17,217 nucleotides of DNA from JBEBXQ01 sp040391535 (GCA_040391535.1 JBEBXQ010000107.1:1-17217); one strand, 5' to 3'. Numbered from the stretch's first letter, positions 7,602-14,223 are shown. Program-made: numbers and translations. Notes: generated by a model not told the origin, from the letters alone.

Positions 7602-7799
7602 ATGATGATCAAAGAGCCAGCCGGGGTTACTTTATGGGATATGAAATCACATTATGAAAAAGCTACTGATAAAAAAACAGTCATAAAAGAAATCGTTGGG
7701 TCAGATTATTCAGACATGAAAGCTGTTCAATGCATTTCAGACGAATCGGGGTATTGTAAGGAACTGGATGATGAGCCGGAAGTATTCCCAATGCTCTGA
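7602..7799 (+). CDS. Small hypothetical ORF, doubtful
   Basis: A 65-codon ORF beginning with ATGATG and ending just before the tetR promoter region. The product is acidic and charged (for example ELDDEPEVFPML at the end) and has two cysteines near VQCISDESGYC. No family was recognised, no Shine-Dalgarno sequence or promoter element stands before it, and an alternative TTG start at 7551 would lie in the loop of the inverted repeat. It may be a relic of a longer gene or a chance frame; it is listed because nothing else explains this 300-bp stretch. Confidence 0.25.
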   Translation: MMIKEPAGVTLWDMKSHYEKATDKKTVIKEIVGSDYSDMKAVQCISDESGYCKELDDEPEVFPML

Positions 7800-7890
7800 T
7801 TGAGCAGAAGAACAGGCCAGAATCAACCGGAGTCCTTAAAACTTCCCTCATACGGATCAGGGGCGCCGCAATAATAATTTTTATTCGTTT

Positions 7891-7906
7891 TATACCGATT
7901 GGTATA
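7891..7906. promoter_or_regulatory. Probable TetR operator, copy 1
   Basis: TATACCGATTGGTATA is a perfect inverted repeat with 6-bp arms around GATT. It lies just upstream of the -7 element and about 50 bases before the start of the TetR-family gene, and the same 16 bases recur before the next gene. The identity extends to 20 bases (7891-7910 and 8565-8584). The size and symmetry are typical of TetR-family operators, and the position predicts autorepression. Confidence 0.85.
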
Positions 7907-7913
7907 TTTTTTC

Positions 7914-7921
7914 TATATTTG
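7914..7921 (+). promoter_or_regulatory. Candidate -7 promoter element of the tetR-family gene
   Basis: TATATTTG is an exact match to TAnnTTTG, 8 bases after operator copy 1 and 34 bases before the ATG at 7955. The operator therefore falls in the region between the -33 and -7 sites, where bound repressor would block RNA polymerase. Confidence 0.55.
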
Positions 7922-7954
7922 CCATCGGGTATATCCTTTATTTCTTCATTAACT

Positions 7955-8548
7955 ATGTCAAAAGCAGAACAGACAAGGCAGTTCATTATTGAGAAATCAG
8001 CACCGGTTTTCAATATCAAAGGCTATGAAAACACATCTCTGACAGACATACAGGAAGCTACCAGGCTAACCAAAGGAGCTATATATGGTAACTTTTCCGA
8101 CAAAAATGAATTAGCTGTTGCTGCCTATAATTACAATGCTTCTCTGATATATGAACGGATCAGCCAATGCATAGACAACTGTTCCTCATCGGCAGCGGCA
8201 CTGATCGCTTATGGAAATTTTTATGCACAAAAATGGGAAGCCGTATCCGTTTTCGGGGGCTGTCCAATGCTGAATGCAGCCGTAGAAGCTGACGATCATT
8301 TACATTTTTTAAGAGAACACGTCCGTCATAGCTTTCAGAAGTTTATGGATCTGTTGCATTCAACAATTCAAAAAGGAGTGGCCGATAAAGAATTTAAAAC
8401 GGACATAAATGCCAAAGAGTACGCAGCTTTAATACACAGTGTTGTCGAAGGGAACATCCTGCTATCCAAGATCATGAACGACCCCCGATATTTAAAACTG
8501 GCGGCCCGGCATATAAAAAGAATTGTCGAACAGGAACTATTACAATAG
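7955..8548 (+). CDS. TetR/AcrR family transcriptional regulator
   Basis: A 197-residue TetR-type repressor. Residues 6-53 are the N-terminal DNA-binding domain, with the family signature TSLTDIQEATRLTKGAIYGNFSDKNEL (recognition helix around residues 39-46). Residues 55-195 are the helical ligand-binding and dimer domain; FGGCPMLNAAVEADD at 100-114 is typical of one AcrR-like subgroup that often sits beside oxidoreductase genes. The ligand is unknown. The ATG at 7955 is chosen because it gives the normal short N-terminal arm and leaves the -7 element outside the gene; the longer reading from 7919 starts within that element. Two identical palindromes, one before this gene and one between it and the SDR gene, make it the likely repressor of itself and of the SDR-DUF2798-FabF operon. 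Confidence 0.95.
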   Translation: MSKAEQTRQFIIEKSAPVFNIKGYENTSLTDIQEATRLTKGAIYGNFSDKNELAVAAYNYNASLIYERISQCIDNCSSSAAALIAYGNFYAQKWEAVSVFGGCPMLNAAVEADDHLHFLREHVRHSFQKFMDLLHSTIQKGVADKEFKTDINAKEYAALIHSVVEGNILLSKIMNDPRYLKLAARHIKRIVEQELLQ

Positions 8549-8553
8549 TTTTT

Positions 8554-8591
8554 TTGCCTTAAAATATACCGATTGGTATATTTTAAGGCAA
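8554..8591. promoter_or_regulatory. 38-bp perfect palindrome: TetR operator copy 2, promoter and possible terminator
   Basis: Arms TTGCCTTAAAATATACC (8554-8570) and its exact complement (8575-8591) flank GATT. The centre (8565-8580) is identical to operator copy 1. It starts 6 bases after the tetR stop codon, so as RNA it would form a 17-bp hairpin that could end tetR transcripts. It also seems to hold the promoter of the SDR gene: TTTG at 8553-8556, a 20-base gap, then TATATTTT at 8577-8584 (one mismatch to TAnnTTTG). Confidence 0.8.
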
Positions 8592-8644
8592 TTGTGTACT
8601 TATAAAGAAACACAGATTACTAAAAGACCTATAAAATCCAAAAA

Positions 8645-9388
8645 ATGAAGATTGAAAACAAAACGATACTGATTACCGGAGGAGGTTCCGGAATCGGATA
8701 TGAGACAGCCAGACTGTTAAGTCAAAAAAACAATAAGGTAATCATTATCGGCCGTGATCCGGAAAAACTCGAAACAGCGGCAGCTTCCCTTCAGCATACA
8801 GATGCATTTTCCTGTGATGTAACGGATGACAGAGCAGTACAAGCATTGGTAAAACAGCTCGAAACACACTATCCTGATTTAAGCATCCTGATTAACAACG
8901 CTGGTAAAGCATTTAAGTATGACCACGGCGAAAATGCCAATGCTTATGATAAAGCCCGTCAGGAAATGAATACCAATTATTTATCTGTAATACGGCTGAC
9001 AGAATATTTACTGCCTTTATTGAAAAAACAACCGGAAGCAGCCATTGTCAATGTCGGTTCAATTGTCGGGTTATCACCTCGTGCTATTATTCCTACTTAC
9101 TCGGATAGCAAAGCTGCACTCCACTCCTATACACTTTCCTTGCGTAAAACATTAGCAGAGACCAGCAATATCAAAGTTTTTGAATTGCTGCCCCCGACTG
9201 TCAATACTGAATTTTCAAGAGAAATCGGCGGAGCTACCATAGGAATTCCCGCAGGAGAAGTGGCTGAAGCACTGGAAAAAGGACTGGAAAGTGACGAAGT
9301 GGAAATCGGTGTCGGGATAACCATTCCTTTTGCAACGCATTATTTCCCGCAACGTTTACAGGCTTTTAATGCGATGAATGAACGTTAA
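8645..9388 (+). CDS. SDR family NAD(P)-dependent oxidoreductase
   Basis: A 247-residue classical short-chain dehydrogenase/reductase. The Rossmann nucleotide-binding motif TGGGSGIG is at 11-18, D58 in CDVTD contacts the adenine ring in relatives, NNAG is at 84-87, N111 lies in MNTNYLSV, and the catalytic residues are S139 and Y152-S-D-S-K156 (YxxxK). The tail resembles DltE/YdfG-like members ('PP.V.Te......g...p..ev...v..gl..d..ei..g'). Substrate is unknown. It is the first gene after operator copy 2, followed by the DUF2798 gene 71 bp downstream and FabF. Proximity to a ketosynthase raises the idea of beta-keto reduction in a lipid pathway (inference), but the sequence is not a clear FabG. 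Confidence 0.95.
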   Translation: MKIENKTILITGGGSGIGYETARLLSQKNNKVIIIGRDPEKLETAAASLQHTDAFSCDVTDDRAVQALVKQLETHYPDLSILINNAGKAFKYDHGENANAYDKARQEMNTNYLSVIRLTEYLLPLLKKQPEAAIVNVGSIVGLSPRAIIPTYSDSKAALHSYTLSLRKTLAETSNIKVFELLPPTVNTEFSREIGGATIGIPAGEVAEALEKGLESDEVEIGVGITIPFATHYFPQRLQAFNAMNER

Positions 9389-9459
9389 ACAGGTACAGTC
9401 CCACAGGGCTCGCATATACAAACCTTATCGGATTTATTCAAAACAAATACCGAAGACAG

Positions 9460-9675
9460 ATGAAACGAAAAATTTTGTTTGCCCTGTTAATGGGGATAAT
9501 AACCACCGGAATCATTTCCTTCACCATTATTTCCCTCAGTACAGATCTGAAAGGCTATCCGTTCCTTAAGCTATGGCTTCGATCCTGGTCAATTGCTTAT
9601 GTAGTAGTCATCCCCTGCATTTTAATCCTCTCTCCGATAGTTGAGAGACTAGTCGGTAAAATCATCAGACAATGA
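9460..9675 (+). CDS. Small DUF2798-like membrane protein
   Basis: A 71-residue protein with two hydrophobic helices (about residues 5-26 and 43-62), joined by a loop with a 'LKLWLRSWSIAYVVVIPCILIL' pattern. This matches the DUF2798 family ('...f...WlrsW..a..va.P....l.P...rlv'), small inner-membrane proteins of unknown function. The stop codon overlaps the FabF start in an ATGA arrangement at 9672-9675, which suggests translational coupling and a shared role. It is probably transcribed from the TetR-controlled promoter before the SDR gene. Confidence 0.85.
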   Translation: MKRKILFALLMGIITTGIISFTIISLSTDLKGYPFLKLWLRSWSIAYVVVIPCILILSPIVERLVGKIIRQ

Positions 9676-10913
9676 AAAGAGTAGTCATAACAGGGCTTGG
9701 AGCACTAACGCCCATAGGAAACAATGTCAATGATTTCTGGCAATCACTTGTAAACGGAGTAAGCGGTGCAGCACCTATTACCCGCTTTGATGCGGGCAGA
9801 TTCAAAACCAGATTTGCCTGCGAACTCAAGAATTTTGACCCTTTCAATTATATTGCAAAACCGGAAGCCCGAAAATATGATTTGTTCACACAATACGCTT
9901 TAATTGCCGTAGATGAAGCAGTTCAAAACAGCAACATCCATTTTGATCAGCTGAACAGAAACCGGATTGGGGTTATCTGGGGTTCGGGCAATGGCGGTAT
10001 AGGTACCTTCCAGCAACAGGTAATGGAATTTGCACAGGGTGACGGAACGCCTCGTTTCAATCCTTTTTTTATTCCGAAAATGATTGTGGATATCGCCTCG
10101 GGTGTTATTTCCATAAAATACGGGCTCAGAGGTATCAACTTTACAACGGTTTCCGCCTGCGCTACTTCCAATACGGCTATTATTGATGCATTTAACTATA
10201 TCCGTTGGGGAAAAGCCGATATGATGATTACCGGTGGTTCGGAAGCACCGATAAATGAAAGTGGTGTCGGAGGTTTCAATGCTTCAAAGGCATTATCCAC
10301 TTTTAATGAAAATCCGCAAATAGCCTCACGTCCGTTTGACATCAACAGGGACGGTTTTGTAATGGGTGAAGGTGCAGGGGCCCTTATTCTGGAAAGCTAT
10401 GAACACGCTGTAAAACGTAATGCTCCCATCATTGCCGAAATTGCCGGTGGCGGAATGGCAGCAGACGCATACCATCTTACCGGAACACATCCTGAAGGTG
10501 AAGGTGCTTATTTAGGAATGCTCGCAGCTTTGGAAGACGCTAATATTTCTCCTGATGAAATCGATTACCTCAACGCACATGCCACTTCAACACCGCAAGG
10601 CGACAACAGTGAACTGATAGCTATTGAACGGGTTTTCGGCCGACAGAACCAACTGAACATCAGTGCTACAAAATCGATGACAGGACATTTGTTGGGGGCC
10701 GCGGGGGCTGTTGAAGCCATTGCCTGTATCAGATCTGTTCAGGAAAACATCGTTCCGCCAACCATCAATTCAATGGATACAGAACCTGAATTCAAAGACA
10801 TCTTTAACCTGACATTACACAAGCCACAGCAGAGGCAGGTAAACTATGCTATGAGCAACACCTTTGGTTTTGGCGGACATATTGCCACCACCATTTTCAA
10901 AAAAGCACCGTAA
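9672..10913 (+). CDS. fabF: Beta-ketoacyl-ACP synthase II (FabF-type)
   Basis: A 413-residue condensing enzyme with the full KAS II layout. It extends an acyl chain bound to the active-site cysteine with malonyl-ACP. Visible catalytic residues are C163 (TVSACATSNTA), H303 (NAHATSTPQGD) and H339 (SMTGHLLGAAGAVEA), with K334 just before; the C-terminal glycine-rich loop is FGFGGH at 398-403, where relatives usually have GFGGHN but here the next residue is isoleucine. Length is normal for FabF. It stands apart from acpP, fabD or fabG and is coupled to a DUF2798 membrane protein under a TetR-type operator, so it is more likely an accessory, inducible ketosynthase than the housekeeping enzyme (inference). 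The symbol indicates family only. Confidence 0.93.
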   Translation: MKRVVITGLGALTPIGNNVNDFWQSLVNGVSGAAPITRFDAGRFKTRFACELKNFDPFNYIAKPEARKYDLFTQYALIAVDEAVQNSNIHFDQLNRNRIGVIWGSGNGGIGTFQQQVMEFAQGDGTPRFNPFFIPKMIVDIASGVISIKYGLRGINFTTVSACATSNTAIIDAFNYIRWGKADMMITGGSEAPINESGVGGFNASKALSTFNENPQIASRPFDINRDGFVMGEGAGALILESYEHAVKRNAPIIAEIAGGGMAADAYHLTGTHPEGEGAYLGMLAALEDANISPDEIDYLNAHATSTPQGDNSELIAIERVFGRQNQLNISATKSMTGHLLGAAGAVEAIACIRSVQENIVPPTINSMDTEPEFKDIFNLTLHKPQQRQVNYAMSNTFGFGGHIATTIFKKAP

Positions 10914-10928
10914 CACCTGCCGGAAATC

Positions 10929-10946
10929 TCATATCGTCAGATATGA
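10929..10946. repeat. Short hairpin after the FabF gene
   Basis: TCATATC-GTCA-GATATGA is a perfect 7-bp inverted repeat 15 bases after the FabF stop codon. A run of A follows on the plus strand, which reads as T-rich before the hairpin on the minus strand, so it does not look like a standard terminator in either direction. Confidence 0.4.
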
Positions 10947-10964
10947 AAAACGGATCTAAGTTCT

Positions 10965-11008
10965 GACTTCAGCCGGCCTGTGGTTTTTAACCAAGCCTGA
11001 CTGAAGTC
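10965..11008. terminator. Probable bidirectional terminator between convergent genes
   Basis: GACTTCAG (10965-10972) and CTGAAGTC (11001-11008) are perfect 8-bp arms. Inside them TGGTT-TTT-AACCA (10981-10993) forms a second short stem. The structure lies between the convergent fabF and dioxygenase genes and contains the dioxygenase stop codon (10987-10989) in its inner loop, so it can serve both directions. No long T-run follows. Confidence 0.5.
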
Positions 11009-11868
11009 ATTGTAAGTGAACCCGCCATCGCTTTATCATTAAAAAAAGCAACGTTATCCCTGCTCCCTTTAAGGCCTAAAGTGTATAGCAATGGCAGGTA
11101 ATGTTCTGGTGTGGGGATGGCCAATGCAGCCGCTCTGCCCAGACTTTCGTAATTAATCAGTGGCTTATAATCACCTGACGTGATCAGATCTTTAAACCTG
11201 TCATTCATTTGCAATGCCCAGTCATATCCGTAACCGGGCACATTCATTTTGTCCCAGGCCACCATACGGAGATTATGTACCATGTTGCCACTTCCGATAA
11301 TCAAAACTCCCTTTTTTCTCAATGCATACAATTCCTTAGCGAGGTCATAATGATATTGCGGAGCCTTTGTATAGTCAATGCTGAGTTGCAGCACCGGAAT
11401 TTTCGCATCCGGATACATGTGTCTTACCACCGTCCAGGTACCGTGATCAAGGCCCCAGTCATGATCCAGCTCCACTTTCGCGGAATGGATCAATGAGGCT
11501 GTTTCTTTCGCTAAATCAGGATTGCCCGGAGCATTGTATTGAACATCAAAAAGTGCCTGCGGAAAACCACCGAAATCGTGAATGGTCTCCGGGAAATCCA
11601 TGGCAGTGATTTTGGTGCCTTTACTTAACCAGTGGGCCGACACCACCAGTACGGCTGCCGGTATCGGAATCTCTTTGGCCATCTGTGTCCATCGCCGGCT
11701 GAATTCATTGTCCTCAATTCCGTTCATTGGCGAACCGTGACCGATAAACAATACCGGCATCAGATGCTCCTGTTCTTTCAGGTCTGTTGCGAAATTTCTG
11801 AATGCTGCTAACGTTGTCATACCTGCTGCTCCTGTTAATGCTGTTCTGATAAATTGCTTTCTTTTCAT
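10987..11868 (-). CDS. ygiD: DODA/YgiD-like extradiol dioxygenase, exported variant
   Basis: A 293-residue member of the LigB-type class III extradiol dioxygenase family, close to E. coli YgiD (4,5-DOPA extradiol dioxygenase). Conserved features are GHGSPMNG from 43 (H44), VVSAHW (H79), TIHDFGGFPQALF, LDHGTW (H142), SGNMVHNLR (H198) and PTPEHYLPLLY (H256). The set H44/H79/H198/H256 matches the metal-ligand histidines of the family. In YgiD the GHGSP motif is close to the N-terminus; here about 30 residues precede it, forming a leader MKRKQFIRTALTGAAGMTTL with a KRKQFIR motif like an atypical Tat signal and a hydrophobic stretch, so export is likely. The natural substrate is unknown. The YceI-like gene lies 99 bp upstream on the same strand. 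Confidence 0.92.
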   Translation of the reverse strand: MKRKQFIRTALTGAAGMTTLAAFRNFATDLKEQEHLMPVLFIGHGSPMNGIEDNEFSRRWTQMAKEIPIPAAVLVVSAHWLSKGTKITAMDFPETIHDFGGFPQALFDVQYNAPGNPDLAKETASLIHSAKVELDHDWGLDHGTWTVVRHMYPDAKIPVLQLSIDYTKAPQYHYDLAKELYALRKKGVLIIGSGNMVHNLRMVAWDKMNVPGYGYDWALQMNDRFKDLITSGDYKPLINYESLGRAAALAIPTPEHYLPLLYTLGLKGSRDNVAFFNDKAMAGSLTMTSVRLG

Positions 11869-11967
11869 CCAATAACCAAGTTTGGGTGTTTTAAGCGACG
11901 GCTAACTATTTTGGGGACTTTTTATGTCCGGTTGTTTTTTTTATCCTGAATACCTCTGTTGCAATCA

Positions 11968-12540
11968 TTATTGCTTTTGGGTGAACTCTCCGTCAGCTTT
12001 AATCCTTACTTCGTCACTGATCATCGGTGCCGGAAACCCCGAACCTACATTAAAATCTGAGCGTTTAATAGTTCCGGTTAGCTGGAAACCTACCGTAGCT
12101 ACTTTATTATTATCAATAGTTCCTCTGTACACCAGATCCATGGTTACAGGTCTGGTCACGTCACGGATCGTCAGGTTTCCGGATAGCTTGTATTGATCCT
12201 TACCCGTGTTTTCTATTGATGTGCTCTTAAACGTGATGGTCGGGTATTTCTCTGCATCAAAGAAATCTGCGCTTTTAAGGTGGTTATTTCTTTGCTCCAC
12301 TCTTGTATCCAAAGAACCCACCTTGGCAGTCAGCTCAAATACAGCATCACTGAAATCCTCCTTTGATGACGTTACCGATACATCAAAATCATTAAACGTT
12401 CCAGATACATCGGAGATACCCAGATGGGTTACCGTAAAGGCTAACTGGGAGTGTGCCTTGTCATTTTTCCAGGTACCAATGACTGTGGTAAAGGCGGTCA
12501 GTACCACGAATGCTGATAATAAAACTGCTATCTTTTTCAT
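11968..12540 (-). CDS. YceI family protein, periplasmic
   Basis: A 190-residue YceI-like protein, a lipocalin-type beta-barrel that binds isoprenoid or other lipid-like ligands in characterised relatives. Residues 1 to about 20 are a signal peptide (MKKIAVLLSAFVVLTAFTTV). The rest shows the family order: W-K-x-D-x-A-H-S-x-L-x-F-x-V-x-H-L at 24-40, VSGTFNDFD, VGSLDTRVEQRNNHLKSADFFDAEKYPTITFKST (the signature 'S.dT....RD.HLrs.dFfd...yP...F.s') at 72-106, LTIRDVTRPV and the C-terminal DEVRIKADGEF. It lies upstream of the dioxygenase gene on the same strand and could share a transcript. A TACCTTTA box at 12574-12581 (minus) is a one-mismatch -7 candidate about 35 bases before the start. Confidence 0.95.
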   Translation of the reverse strand: MKKIAVLLSAFVVLTAFTTVIGTWKNDKAHSQLAFTVTHLGISDVSGTFNDFDVSVTSSKEDFSDAVFELTAKVGSLDTRVEQRNNHLKSADFFDAEKYPTITFKSTSIENTGKDQYKLSGNLTIRDVTRPVTMDLVYRGTIDNNKVATVGFQLTGTIKRSDFNVGSGFPAPMISDEVRIKADGEFTQKQ

Positions 12541-12690
12541 AGGAATATAATTTTGGATTTTAACGGATTGTTTTAAAGGTATGATGAGCTTTCAGGCCCG
12601 GTTATATTTTTTTTATTGTAATGTAACTTCCCGTGGTCACCCGCTATATGCATGCTTTTGCCGGCAGTCATTATTAATGCTTAACACTAT
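12541..12690. other. Intergenic stretch, nothing clear
   Basis: The 150 bases between the YceI-like gene and the NAD(P)-binding protein gene are A/T-rich. Apart from the weak -7 candidate for the YceI-like gene, only short imperfect palindromes were seen, and no gene. Confidence 0.5.
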
Positions 12691-13353
12691 TTAATGATGT
12701 AAGATTTTCCAGCCGGCCAGCCAGTTGTAGTCGTACTTCATCCCCAGCTGAATAAGCAGCAGCTGCATACGTTCCAGTGTTCTGCTTACCGACAGGTTAC
12801 CTGCCACAATCGGATTAAAACCAGCCGCAGAGACCAGTTCTGCACCTGTCTGTAACGCTTCCTCATCGTCACCTGCAATGAAAGCATCTGCCTGTTTCCC
12901 GTCTATCACCGGTGTTGAAAAATCTGCCGCGAATGTGGTATTGAATGCTTTGATTATCTTTGAATTCGGCAACAGCTTTTGTAGTTCTTCAGCAGCACTG
13001 GTATCCCATTGCGTAACTAATCCGTCATAAGTACTGTTCAAAGGATTGGCGATGCTGATCACTATCTTCTGGTTAGCCATTTCCCTGATCTTTTCAGCCA
13101 CTTCCTTCTCGGCTTCGTAAGGAACAGCCAGTATAATGATATCGGCTTCCCACGTGGCTTGCACGTTACAATCCATTTTTTCTACATCAGCTGATGCATG
13201 GGCTGTTTTTATTTCGTTGGCCAACGCACTGATTTTATCCTGATTACGGGAACAGAGCAACAATCTGTAGTTACCATTGGAGAGGCTCCTAGAGATAGCT
13301 GCGCCCATATTGCCGGTCGCACCTATTACTGCTATTGTTTGTCTTGTTTTCAT
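12691..13353 (-). CDS. F420-dependent NADP reductase-like NAD(P)-binding protein
   Basis: A 220-residue Rossmann-fold protein of the COG2085 group (NADPH-dependent F420 reductase-like, related to the ProC/6PGDH N-terminal domain). The N-terminus TIAVIGATGNMGAAISRSL contains GATGNMG (11-17); RNQDKISALANEI follows the second strand; IIILAVPYEAEKEVAEKI is the conserved 'iv.lavP' region; NPLN and KAFNTTFA (IIKAFNT) and the C-terminal LERMQLLLIQLG are typical. F420 is not generally made in Bacteroidota, so a different NAD(P)H role is likely. ATG at 13353 (13356 is an adjacent alternative) is chosen because an exact -7 element lies 22 bases before it; the open frame to 13419 would include that element and unrelated residues. 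The Crp/Fnr gene upstream on the same strand has its own terminator. Confidence 0.88.
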   Translation of the reverse strand: MKTRQTIAVIGATGNMGAAISRSLSNGNYRLLLCSRNQDKISALANEIKTAHASADVEKMDCNVQATWEADIIILAVPYEAEKEVAEKIREMANQKIVISIANPLNSTYDGLVTQWDTSAAEELQKLLPNSKIIKAFNTTFAADFSTPVIDGKQADAFIAGDDEEALQTGAELVSAAGFNPIVAGNLSVSRTLERMQLLLIQLGMKYDYNWLAGWKILHH

Positions 13354-13374
13354 CATTTCCTGATTTTGATACGA

Positions 13375-13382
13375 CAAAGTTA
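13375..13382 (-). promoter_or_regulatory. Candidate -7 promoter element of the NAD(P)-binding protein gene
   Basis: TAACTTTG on the minus strand is an exact match to TAnnTTTG, 21 bases before the ATG at 13353. It decides the start against the upstream extension. A -33 element is not evident. Confidence 0.45.
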
Positions 13383-13421
13383 CAGCAAAGCAAAGCCATG
13401 CTCCATTGCGTGTAATCAAGA

Positions 13422-13449
13422 AAAAGCATTGATTTCGGTCAATGCTTTT
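13422..13449 (-). terminator. Intrinsic terminator after the Crp/Fnr gene
   Basis: AAAAGCATTGA (13422-13432) and TCAATGCTTTT (13439-13449) form an 11-bp perfect stem with a 6-base loop, 13 bases past the Crp/Fnr stop codon. On the minus strand the stem ends in a run of T, as expected for an intrinsic terminator. Confidence 0.75.
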
Positions 13450-13462
13450 GCAAAAAATAGTT

Positions 13463-14041
13463 TTATTTAGACGAGATCCTGCGCCTGATACGGCTTAAGG
13501 TTTCGGGCTGAAGGCCCATAAAAGAAGCGATCATGTGCTGAGGCACACGCCGGGCTATATCCGGATAAAGCGTAAGAAAACCTGAATACTGCTCTTCTGG
13601 TGAAGAACTGATAACAGAGGTCAGTCTTCTTTGCATGGCTATATAAGCACCCGTTATCTGCAACCGTGTATAGGTTTCATATTTTGGCACTTTCAGCAAC
13701 AGTTCTTCGTGTGCAGTTTTGCTGATCAGCACAAGTTCACAGTCTTCTATGGCATCAATATGATAGGTGGCAATTTCACCTGTCAGAAAGCTGTACAAAT
13801 CAGAAATAGTCCACCCTTCCAGGCCGAACTGGATAATCCGTTCGTTAGCATTTTCATCTAAGGAGTATTGTCTCAGGGCGCCTTTTTCTATAAAGGCGAT
13901 GAATTTACAAACGTCTCCCTCCTGTAACAGGTATTGATTTTTGCGAAGTCTTTTAGGAGTGAGATACTGTTTAATGACATCCTGTTCTTCCGGGGTAAGC
14001 GCTACCTTTTTATTGAATTCCTGGAAAAATAATTCGTACAT
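13463..14041 (-). CDS. Crp/Fnr family transcriptional regulator
   Basis: A 192-residue regulator. Residues about 20-115 form the cyclic-nucleotide-binding-like beta roll: 'LRKNQYLLQEGDVCKFIAFIEKGALRQY' is the family's opening ('.....l...G.....y.fi.kG.lr.y'), ending with EDCELVLISKTAHEELL. Residues 125-190 carry a long dimer helix and a compact C-terminal HTH, RVPQHMIASFMGLQPETLSRIRRRI, in which 'IASFMGLQPETLSRIRR' is the recognition unit. No cysteine cluster for an Fe-S centre is seen and the ligand pocket differs from classical CRP, so the signal is unknown; Bacteroidota carry many such proteins. An exact -7 element lies 26 bases before the start. The NAD(P)-binding protein gene just downstream is a plausible target. 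Confidence 0.93.
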   Translation of the reverse strand: MYELFFQEFNKKVALTPEEQDVIKQYLTPKRLRKNQYLLQEGDVCKFIAFIEKGALRQYSLDENANERIIQFGLEGWTISDLYSFLTGEIATYHIDAIEDCELVLISKTAHEELLLKVPKYETYTRLQITGAYIAMQRRLTSVISSSPEEQYSGFLTLYPDIARRVPQHMIASFMGLQPETLSRIRRRISSK

Positions 14042-14067
14042 ATCTGAAGTGTTAGAATGCTATTAAA

Positions 14068-14075
14068 CAAATATA
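14068..14075 (-). promoter_or_regulatory. Candidate -7 promoter element of the Crp/Fnr gene
   Basis: TATATTTG on the minus strand is an exact match to TAnnTTTG, 26 bases before the ATG at 14041. The surroundings are A/T-rich, which raises the chance of a random match, but the spacing is right. Confidence 0.45.
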
Positions 14076-14158
14076 TTATATTAACGTCACTTCGGGATAA
14101 GCTTACTATATGAAAACATCACTATCTCAGGTTTTTTATAAATGCATTCCTTCTGCTG

Positions 14159-14223
14159 TTTCTATAATCATTCCACCACTTCGTGGTTATTTCAAGTCCG
14201 AAGGACTGACAGGATTATAGAAA
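14159..14223. repeat. Folded element: closing stem with two hairpins
   Basis: TTTCTATAATC (14159-14169) and GATTATAGAAA (14213-14223) form a perfect 11-bp closing stem. Inside are two perfect 5-bp hairpins with 3-base loops: ACCAC-TTC-GTGGT (14175-14187) and AGTCC-GAA-GGACT (14195-14207). The two loops are complementary to each other. The whole can fold as a three-way junction in RNA or single-stranded DNA. It lies in the 279-bp gap between the VOC gene and the Crp/Fnr gene. It could be a terminator or processing site, a structured leader, or a REP/MITE-like repeat; no second copy is in the window. Confidence 0.6.

Noticed and set aside
7681..8019. Minus-strand ORF opposite the tetR promoter
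   Set aside because: It runs across the operator, the -7 element and the start of tetR, and its product shows no family features.
12691..13419. Longer start for the NAD(P)-binding protein
   Set aside because: The additional 22 residues precede the nucleotide-binding strand, do not fit the family, and would include an exact -7 element.
14159..14223. Integron attC site
   Set aside because: It has the general look of a folded recombination site, but no GTTRRRY-type core sites are at the ends, and no integrase or cassette array is near.
14159..14223. tRNA-like gene
   Set aside because: Only two inner arms with 3-base loops are present, and there is no T-loop or anticodon-arm sequence.
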